Shown: positions 55,730-64,000 of the stretch, piece after piece
Layout of the letters: every line of letters begins with the position of its first letter
Position numbering within the stretch: position 1 is the stretch's first letter
Source: Diogma glabrata
Taxonomy: Eukaryota; Arthropoda; Insecta; Diptera; Cylindrotomidae
Direction of reading: 5' to 3'
Assembly (NCBI GenBank): GCA_963693315.1
Contig: OY856188.1
Coordinates: 252,937,905-253,001,904, forward strand
Length of the DNA: 64,000 nucleotides
Program-made: the position numbers and the translations under genes
Notes under the pieces: generated by a model
Databases searched by the model: none
The model's input: only the letters and a program-made list of their open reading frames with translations
What the model was told of the DNA's origin: nothing

Positions 55730-56199
55730 AGCCAAATCAAAATTTCTTTTTTCATAATAAATATCAAATTTCAATCAAGGGTTTAAGTAAAACACAAAGA
55801 TGAATGGCACTAACTAATATTAAGGCCAGTTAATTGTTAAATAATAAATTAGCTTACTTGATAACTTAATTTTATTTTATTATCTATTTTTATATAACAA
55901 TACCATTAGTTTATATGAAACTTTTATGTTGCTAAACTGTTATAATAATTATCTTCTATAATAATAATTATCTTCTATAATAATTATCTAAATTATTTTA
56001 AGGCTAGGGTAAAAAGAAACAAAACACAAATTTGTATTAAAAAACAAAAATTAAAAAAACGAATCTTGATCACAGACATATTTTGTCTTTGCAAGAATAA
56101 TCATTAATTTTAAGAACTATGTATAAATTCTTAACTTAATGCTTATTTATTCAGTAAAGCAAAAAAAAAAAAGCTCATGAATACTCAGACCGAAGTAAA

Positions 56200-57400
56200 A
56201 TATAGTATTTAGTAATTATTTGGATGACATGAAATGTAATTAAACATGAAATTGGACATGGAATATTGTTCTATACAGTTCCAACTCCTCCCAACTTATA
56301 GGAACAATTGAAAAATATCAAGTAGCAGATTAAATGTCGTTTTTTAACAAAAATTGTACATAATTATTAAAGAGATGTTACTTGAGTAATTTTTTGTGTG
56401 ATTCCAGATTCCACGACTTCTAAATAACAGGAATAGTTGGAAAATAAGTTTGAATTTTTGTATGCAATATTTTCGGAATTTTGAAAAAAGTTTCAATTTT
56501 TTATTTTGTAATAACTTTTGAAATATTTTTAGAGTTTTGAAAAAGTTTAAATTTTCGATTTTATTATAACTTTTGGAATTTTGAAAAAACTTTGTATTTT
56601 TGATTTTTGTATAATTTATGCAATATTTTTGGAATTTTGGAAAAAGTTTGAATTTTAGATTTTGTTATAATTTTTACACAATCTTTGGAATCTTCCAAAA
56701 AGTTTCAAGTTTTGATTTTGTTATAATTTTTGCAATATTTTAAAATTTTTGGAAAAGGTTTGAATTTCTGATTTTTTATAATTTTTGTACTATTTTTAGA
56801 ATTTTAAAAAAAAGTTTAAATTTTTAGTCTTATTATAACTCTTAGATATATTTTTGGAATTTTGAAAAAAGTTTGAATTTTTGATTTTGTAATATTCTCT
56901 TGAGTATTTTTGAAACTTTTAATATATTATAATTTTTGGAATCCTGGAAAAAGATTGAATTTTTAATTTTGTTATAATTTTTTTAAAACAATTCAATCAG
57001 GCCGCCTTGTTTTGAAAAAAATAAAATTAATTTTTTGTATGACATGTAATGTAATTGAACATGAAATTGGTAGATAATGTGTTGTCTGTTTTTGAAAAGT
57101 TGAAATTTCAGAACGCTAAATGGAGAGGGTTTTGAGTAGTTTGCTGAGTGTATCATCTTTTCACTATTATGTTAATTTATGGGCTGTTTTAATTTGCCGG
57201 CAACTTCTAAATAAAAAATACTGTTGCTTTTACAAACAATTTTATGTTTAATATACATCGTTGGCCAAAACTGAAAAAATTTTCCACATAAAAGCCTTTT
57301 GCCGAAAACTATATAAAAACCATTAACCCAGACCGAAGTCTTGATATATCAGAGCCTTGAGATTTCAGCCCTTTCATATTTTATCTTAAAGTTAGCAGTT
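56200..57400 (-). repeat. Dispersed minisatellite-bearing element, copy E, inverted relative to copy D
   Basis: Read on the minus strand it starts with atcaagacttcggtctgggt, includes cccataaattaacataatag then tgaaaagatgatacactcag, ctcaaaaccctctccattta, then tandem units (aaaattccaaaaa, ttcaaactttttcc, aaatcaaaaattc) and ends with attccatgtccaatttcatg and tttcatgtcatcc. The same blocks occur in the same order on the plus strand at 53.38-54.37 kb. Together they form an inverted pair separated by about 1.8 kb. Confidence 0.82.
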
Positions 57401-58060
57401 TGAAATAAAAACTTTTAGTTTGTATGTTGCTATCTACATAAATTCTGCTTGATATGATGGTAGCGTATGACAGAAACTAGAAGCGATTCAAATAGTTTGT
57501 TAGTTTTGGAAAATCATATGAACATTTAATAACGAAAATGTGAGGGGTGGTGGGTGATATTAAACAGTTGGTAAAATTGACATCATTAAAGAAAATAAGT
57601 TAGATTTTGATTATTTATAAGTTCTCTAATTAGTGCTGAATAAGTAAGAAAATTATAATTTATTCAAAAAATGAAATAATGTACTCAAAGAGATTAATTA
57701 CTCTTCCTTGAATATTTATTCACTGATCAATCATATATCAATAATATTGGAATTTGACATTTATTATAAGGTCATTTGTACTGATATTTTGATACATTCT
57801 TCATTAAATGATTCTCTTAATGCTATAAATGCTTGTTAAAATGATTGCACAAAATAATTGTTTTGATATAACCGAAGTTCAAAAAATGTTTTAACGTAAA
57901 TAAAACCAATTCACGTACGAAATGCGTCACAACTTACAACATCCTAACAATTGGCGAAATATTCATTATATAATAATTTAATAATTTTAATTAAGTACAA
58001 TAATTTTAAATAATATAATTAATTAATAAAGTATAAACCTAAACAAAATAATATGTTTAA
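57400..58060. other. AT-rich interval without supported genes
   Basis: Nothing recognisable apart from short AATTAATT-type low-complexity sequence near 57.97-58.03 kb. Confidence 0.45.
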
Positions 58061-58064
58061 ATCG

Positions 58065-58173
58065 GGTTACCCTTAAAGTAAGTTGGTTACTGTTTGTAAT
58101 GCGATGTATATAGGTCAAACTGCTCGTAATTTTCGTCACCGTTTTCTAGAACATTATCGAGTTTCAAAATTAA
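58065..58173 (+). pseudogene. GIY-YIG endonuclease fragment, Penelope-like element
   Basis: The plus-strand frame reads SKLVTVCNAMYIGQTARNFR then HRFLEHYRVSKLINYLLPQ and a TGA. 'C----YIGQT-RNf--R--EH' is the GIY-YIG nuclease core (second half of the motif plus the catalytic Arg and the following helix) as found at the C-terminus of Penelope-like retroelements. The upstream GIY half and any reverse transcriptase are missing. At about 58356 the string actatataagtaccacacaa followed by tcagttg looks like a TATA box plus initiator, as expected near a Penelope-type terminal region, but this is inference. Confidence 0.65.
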
Positions 58174-58174
58174 T

Positions 58175-60900
58175 TAATTATTTGTTGCCACAATGAGTTT
58201 CGAGTTTCACTTGAAAGCTTAACTCAATCGATTAATTACATAAGAGTTCTGAACGTCATTTTCTGATTTTTCAAGTGTATCGGTTCATTGGAAAACCAAT
58301 GTTGGTTGTTAATGTTTCGTTAAAGACCAGATCAAGTCAAGTTCGTTACTCACTATATAAGTACCACACAATCGATAGTGCATCAGTTGATATAGTGTCT
58401 AAACATTTAATAATTTTTATTTATTTATAACAAAGTTTTTATTCAAATTAGATAACAGGAGGTATAAAGATATTTAGGTGGAGAGAAGAATCGTTTTTAT
58501 CGATTTGTGAATCATGTTGTTTTCAATAACAACTCCAAAAGTCCTAACGCACTCAACCTCGAGGGGTATATTAGCAACGACATGAAGTAATTCTAAACCC
58601 CATTGAAAAATGCGTCTCACAAATCTCTTTAAAAAAATATATATTTTTTTTTTTATTTTAACTAGCTGTTGGGTCTACAGAGACAGTTCTAGTATCATAT
58701 TGTAGCAAGTTTAGTCTACTTTAAAACCGTCCTAAGAAAGTATAAAGAAAAAACTAGTCCAGGTTGAAATCGCCAAAATTTGAAAAAAATAACGATTTTT
58801 TCGCGGTTTTTTCGATTTTTGACAAAGTTTCATTCGGCGCTCGAGGTCACAAACTTGGATTATTCATTAGGCTAACATCATAAACAAGTCTGCAAAAAAT
58901 CAGAACTACCGGATTTGACGCATACTACCCCATACTCTCAGGCGACAAAGTTACTGGACTAATAATATTATGAATCAATAATCATCAGAAAATAAGAAAA
59001 AAAAATTAAACTTAAACACTTAACAAAAAAAACATTTTAAGATCTGGGTATCTTAAGTGAAAATTTAAATTTTAAAGCTAAATACTTAACTGTTAAAAGT
59101 TGAATTAATTAAAGTATAAATGAATTCAAAGATTTGGCAAACCAAAACTAGTTTTTCAAAACGTTTTATGGATTTTATTGTTTGTGTTTGTTTAGATAGA
59201 ATTACTAGTTTAAGCCAGTTATCATTTCTTCTCTTAGAAATGACTTATTCTACGAAACTATTAACACAATAATGATTGCCTGCGGAAATAATGTACAAAA
59301 CATAAATCACTCAATTTTTTGTAAATATTTTATTCGTCGAGAATAAACTAATATTTCTAAATCAATCTGGAATGTTTTCAAATTATATAAATAAATGTTT
59401 TACTTAAAAAATCATTAAGATTGAAAGGTAGCCTAAATCCAGAAACAATTAGCAGTAATGGCATCCCACCAATATTAACGATAATTGTTGAATTGGTTTT
59501 CATACATTTATTCATTGTTTCGTGGAAACAAAAGAGTTTCATACCTCACCTAGAAAAAGTATAATACATAATACGTTAATTTCATTATTTTACATAACTT
59601 TGTTTTGTTTACATATGGAAATTACATAACGTTTATATGTAATAGAATAACAGTTACGATTTACGAACCAAATCATAAAAACTGAGTATTTGTTTTGAAT
59701 AAAACATTTTTTTAACAGACTGTGACTATAATGCAGATTAGTGCATTTTTTTTAATGGCAAACGTATTGTGTCTAATTAATTCTTGTCATATATCACAAT
59801 AAGCTGACAAATAGCTGTTCATAAAATAAATCTTTAAAACTTACTAAAATGCATTGATAAACAAATATTGGATTGTCATATCGATATTTTTTACTATTTG
59901 ACTATGATTTTCAATTTAATCTCGATTAGTCAAACATACATACAAATTCATTTTCCGTATCTAATATCAATATTGGTGATATAAATAAATAGACCAATTT
60001 CTTGATAATTGAAACCAGATTGATGGAAAAAAATCATAAGATAGTTATTATTACAGTGTCACAAAATTTGTTTTATCATAGTAACTTCATTATTGTAAGC
60101 TGTAGTGTGTGTTGGTAAGAACACTAAAAAAAGGCAAAAAATGCAAAGAAAAATGAAGCGGAACTGTTGTGAACCGTACTACATGCTTTTGTACTAATCA
60201 TCCAATTCGATTGAACTTGAGAAAAACTAAAGGAACCCTACCATATGATTCCCTAAATGACTCTGAAAAAAATTTCAATTTTTGAACCGCAATCTTGTGT
60301 GGACAGGTAAGTTTTATACGCATCTCAAATTTCAGATTCAGAGTATTTACAGTTTATGAGATAATCGAGATAATCGTAACATGGTTTTACGCTCCCTAAC
60401 AGATTTTCAAAAAGCAAAACTCTGTTGAAAAGATCATCGCAATGTTGCTTGTCTCGTCAGTACAGTAGTAGGTAGCTATCGGGTTTCGCCAACAAATTGT
60501 TTTACCGGGAAAACTTAAAAATTTACATGAATAAATATTTGTGTAATAAAAATATTTGTGCGGTGAAAATATTTGCGCCGCACGCGTTCGCCACAAATAT
60601 ATGTAGGTGTGGACTCGGCTTTATATTGAGAATAATAATTGTTTTAAAAAAAATTAAAAAAGAAACATTCACTCAGGACTAATAGAAAAAAAGGTCGGAT
60701 AGAAAAAACAAGATTTTAGAAAATTTATAAAAACAACAAAGAAATGCAAACCATTTGTTTGTTAAATGACACCAGAATTTTTTTTACCGACAAATCGATT
60801 TCGTGGACTCGTTTCTTCGAGCAAGCAAAAGCGTGTTATTATCAAGAAACATTCAATAACTAAAATCGAGTGTGCGCTACCATTCACTATGAATGGATAG
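58175..60900. other. Unassigned interval
   Basis: At 58660-58970 there is a less AT-rich segment (ttgggtctacagagacagtt, ttttttcgcggttttttcga, catactaccccatactctca) that could be part of a DNA transposon; no second copy occurs in this window. At 60490-60620 is a patch of CG-containing words (gtgcggtgaaaatatttgcg, ccgcacgcgttcgcc). No genes were supported. Confidence 0.35.
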
Positions 60901-60904
60901 TTCA

Positions 60905-61085
60905 TTCGCCTGCCCACGCCTAAGATATCACCTTGGCTAGTGATATCTCACTGCTATTTTCAGTGGTACGTGAAATCCAATGTTGACTCATATCAGCAGC
61001 GACTGGAGTCCGTGTGGTTGCCACATCCGTAGATCAAAATTAAAAAAAATAACAAATCAACAAAAACTGATTCCTCCATGCGTCC
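60905..61085 (+). repeat. Dispersed repeat family R3, copy 3
   Basis: Contains atcaccttggctagtgatat, ctcactgctattttcagtgg, tacgtgaaatcc, gttgccacatccgtagatca and aaatcaacaaaaactgattc then ctccatgcg. It aligns with the 47.7-kb copy over its whole length, with substitutions that destroy the internal 12-bp inverted pair. Confidence 0.75.
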
Positions 61086-61089
61086 AATA

Positions 61090-62630
61090 AGGCGTAACCC
61101 TGCTCCATCCTAATTCAGCGGCAGATCATGAAAAGGAAAACCTGAACAAAATGCTAGTCGGGAGGGATCCCAGGTCTGATCAGTTCAAATAGGATATAAG
61201 GCTGTCGAATAGGACATAAATGGAATATTCTATAGGGAAATCAAATATGATTTCTGATATTGGTAGGATGTAAAATCCTCAGTTAGAGCGCACCCTATTA
61301 CATCCTGATCCGACATGTCATAATAACTAAAGACATGCCATTACGAAATGCTAGTCAGAATCTGTATAAATCGTTTAAAAATGTTACGTAACTGAGACAT
61401 TGCTAAATTGCCTACACGAAAAATTGAATATTCATAAATTCAGTTAAAATATCGGCTCAGTTACATTAAGTTATATCGTCATCACATTTTATTTTCTTAA
61501 CTGATTCATAGAATATATTATCAACATAACCCGCTTTCTATTTATATAGTCGCGTTTTTGAAATGTTAAAAATTGCACAAGCTTTTTGACTATAATCAAC
61601 CGACTGAGATAATAATGCAAATTTTTAATTCACATTCAAATATGTACTTACGATGTTCATGTTGTTGACCATCAAATTACTGCTATATTATTTTTGAGTT
61701 GACATAATATTCATTGAGTAACTTTTTACAGTATGGCCATGTGCGAATCCAAAAATATTTGGCAAAATAAAATTATTTGTGAAAATGAGATTGGTGAGAA
61801 CACAATTTTACCATAAGGTAAGAAACTGTGCTAATCAAAACAAATTTGGACATAAGTGAATATAAATTTGCCAATGCTACTGTTATACTTGATTCAGCAC
61901 AATAAAATCCGAATGAAAATGTTTTTTGCAAGATGAACGAATAGATAGAGAATATTCATATTGTTTAATGCGAGTCAGCCCTTGAATAAAAATTACCTTC
62001 AAGAATATTAACCACAATTCTGTGCTTGATTTCAGCACACGATAAAATAATTTCCTATACAGCTCATTCAATAAAAACATACAAATGTTTTGTCAGAATA
62101 AGATATATAGTTTATACAGATATTCAAGTTTGTTAGGTATTCAGGTTTTTCGGTTTTCCAATTTCAATATTTTCCAATTCAATTAAATTCAAGTTTAACA
62201 AATCAAATAATCATGGGTTTTTTCATATTAACACGCCACTCATTGTATGGTACATGGTTTATAATATATGTGTAATGGTTACAATTTGAACTGATTCACT
62301 GATATTTTTTCCATCTTCATGAAATCGTTATTTCATTAGATTCCATTAATCAGAAAAGCTTTCGCCGAAGGCATATAGTTACTCTCAAATAAATTATCAA
62401 AACTGATACGTTCATACGGAATATATAAATATGATAACCAAGGGAGGACTACGAACATAGTCTGTACTCTAAGTGAAGATAATAGTTACACCATAACAAA
62501 TCTAGTATAATTCTTTTTACCAACGTTTTTATCAATCCAAATTGTGTTTCTTATATAACAGATTACATCATAACTAAAATATAGTTGAACTGGGGCGGCA
62601 CCAGGAAAGCCAAATCATTTTCTATATCCA
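61090..62630. other. Unassigned AT-rich interval
   Basis: At 61130-61370 short words recur (aaaatgctagtcgggag and gaaatgctagtcagaa; ggatataagg, ggacataaat, ggatgtaaaatcc), perhaps a small decayed inverted element. No gene was recognised. Confidence 0.35.
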
Positions 62631-62639
62631 CCGATTCAT

Positions 62640-62795
62640 GCCTTAGATGATGCCGAAGCCTTCCAGAATCGCTATAAGAGATGTATAAAATATCCATATA
62701 AGGAACAAGTTTTCCCATCCAACTAGTGTGCCAAACCCATGTTCTACACAAATGCCCGGCAAATAAATCATGTTCCCCATCTAGCACTAAATGTT
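62640..62795 (+). repeat. Composite satellite, unique-type block 1
   Basis: The block runs from gatgccgaagccttccagaa through tataaaatatccatataagg, aacaagtttt, atccaactagtgtgcc to catctagcactaaatg. A second copy begins at 63540. Confidence 0.85.
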
Positions 62796-63399
62796 ACATT
62801 ATTAAGAGGTCGGTCCATCAAAGAATTCATTCAGTGGTAGAAGAAATTTGTCAGTTGAAACAAACGTGAAACATCACATCCAACGAACTGTGCAAAATTC
62901 TAGATTATTTATTAAAATTTGTGTTTTTGGTATAGAAAATATTAAAATCCAGAAAATATTTTCAATGGATTGTATACAAATATGCAAATATCTGATTGTG
63001 CCGAATTCATCACCATGATGGTTCCAACTTTCCATTTAAGGATAGAGAGTCAAAGTCAGATCATACATCCAAAGTCAAAACTATGTTCGAATCCTACTTG
63101 TCACTAACCCCAATGGCAGATCTGACTCCTGTAACATTTCTATCGGGTTATGCGGAATTTTAATCTCAGACGCTAAGGAGAAAGGCAAATTTGTAATTTG
63201 AAATGGAAAAAGAATTGTGCCGAATCTTACAAACGTCTAGAACATTTTTGATCTATCCATAATTGATTATAAGAAGAAAAAAAAAGGCAACTAAAGAAAA
63301 ACATAAATAATTAGGTAACAACAAAATGATACCGAATTATATCGGTATATCGGCTTGAATTTCCTAATACAAAAATTATGTAGAAAATAAACTTCTAAT

Positions 63400-63500
63400 T
63401 TAAAGTTGAAAGTTCAAAGTTCAAAGTTCAAATTTAAAATTCAAATTTAAAATACAAATTTAAAAGTCAAATTTAAAATTCACATTTAAAATTAGATGAT
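63400..63500 (+). repeat. 13-bp minisatellite, first array
   Basis: Tandem degenerate units of caaatttaaaatt, ending in cacatttaaaattaga followed by tgatgatgatacc. It immediately precedes unique-type block 2. Confidence 0.9.
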
Positions 63501-63539
63501 GATGATACCAAAGCCGAATACTTAGCCTGATGCTAAGTT

Positions 63540-63695
63540 GATGCCGAAGCCCACCAGAATCGTTATAAGAATCGCTATAAGATGTATAAAATATCCATAA
63601 AAGGAACAAGTTTTATCATCCAACTAGTGTTTCAGACACTTATACTACACAAAGTTCCGGCAAATAAAATCATATTCCACATCTAGCACTAAAAT
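63540..63695 (+). repeat. Composite satellite, unique-type block 2
   Basis: Starts gatgccgaagcccaccagaa and ends ccacatctagcactaaaatt. It has an extra 15-bp duplication (aatcgttataag, aatcgctataag) compared with block 1 at 62640. Confidence 0.88.
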
Positions 63696-64000
63696 TCAGA
63701 TTTAAAATTCAAATTTAAAATTCAAATTTAAAATTCAAATTTAAAATTCAAATTCAAAATTCCAATTTAAAATTCAAATTTAAAATTCAAATTTAAAATT
63801 CAAATTTAAAAGTCAAATTTTGAACTCAAATTTAAAATTCAAATTTAAAATTTAAATTTAAAATTCAAATTCAAAATTCAAATTTAAAATTCCAATTTAA
63901 AATTCCAATTTAAAATTCAAATTTAAACTTCAAATTCAAAATACAAATTTAAAACTCAAATTTAAAATTCAAATTTAAAATTCACATTTAAAATTAGAGG
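63690..64000 (+). repeat. 13-bp minisatellite, second array, continuing past the window end
   Basis: About 22 tandem units of caaatttaaaatt with occasional changes. The last bases, cacatttaaaattagagg, repeat the end of the first array (cacatttaaaattagatg). That points to a higher-order unit of array plus unique block that may continue beyond the window. Confidence 0.95.

Overview
This is a gene-poor, very AT-rich (about 70 percent A+T by eye) stretch of animal nuclear DNA, most likely from an insect or another arthropod. The evidence is the mix of decayed elements: hAT, mariner, PIF/Harbinger, Ty3/Gypsy, Jockey-like and RTE-like non-LTR retrotransposons, a Penelope-type GIY-YIG fragment, tRNA-like SINE pieces, long inverted-repeat (foldback) elements, minisatellites and a long TA tract. 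No bacterial operons, CRISPR array or rRNA were seen. I could not support any intact host gene. The only host-derived sequence I can name is a processed pseudogene of ribulose-phosphate 3-epimerase at about 13.0-13.6 kb.

Layout. 1-1.5 kb: unannotated AT-rich DNA. 1.5-5.6 kb: a hAT element carrying transposase remnants and at least two later insertions (a foldback element and a dispersed repeat module). 5.7-9.4 kb: mostly unassigned, with an LTR-type leader-like piece near 7.3-7.6 kb. 9.4-11.1 kb: an R1-like reverse transcriptase relic, then an internally deleted mariner. 13.0-14.4 kb: the epimerase pseudogene followed by an 11-bp minisatellite. 18.7-21.0 kb: a Harbinger element with its two convergent genes, then an RTE-like relic. 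21.6-27.7 kb: several non-LTR fragments, one split by a 3.3-kb element with CACTCAAAAAAA termini, a TA duplication and an unrecognised two-exon reading frame. 28-33 kb: SINE and non-LTR fragments and a 400-bp foldback MITE. 35.5-37.1 kb: a Gypsy gag/protease relic and a second RTE-like copy. 37.2-38.0 kb: a dispersed minisatellite element. 39.5-43.8 kb: a 41-bp tandem repeat, a leader-like piece, Gypsy pol relics in two orientations and a 5'-truncated non-LTR copy with a (TAAA)n tail. 45.7-47.9 kb: a half foldback copy, a SINE piece, a non-LTR 3' end and a dispersed repeat. 49.3-50.8 kb: a 1.5-kb inverted-repeat element with a coding remnant in its loop. 51-57.4 kb: GGCCAAG-rich sequence and an inverted pair of minisatellite elements flanking twin ACCGACTTC repeats. 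58 kb: a GIY-YIG fragment. 61-64 kb: dispersed repeats and a composite 13-bp satellite running off the window end.

Nothing here forms a working pathway. The genes relate to each other as nested layers of transposition, and several insertion orders can be read directly. The best candidates for something undescribed are the CACTCAAAAAAA element (24.27-27.58 kb) and the foldback element at 49.3-50.8 kb. All family assignments come from reading translated motifs without database searches.
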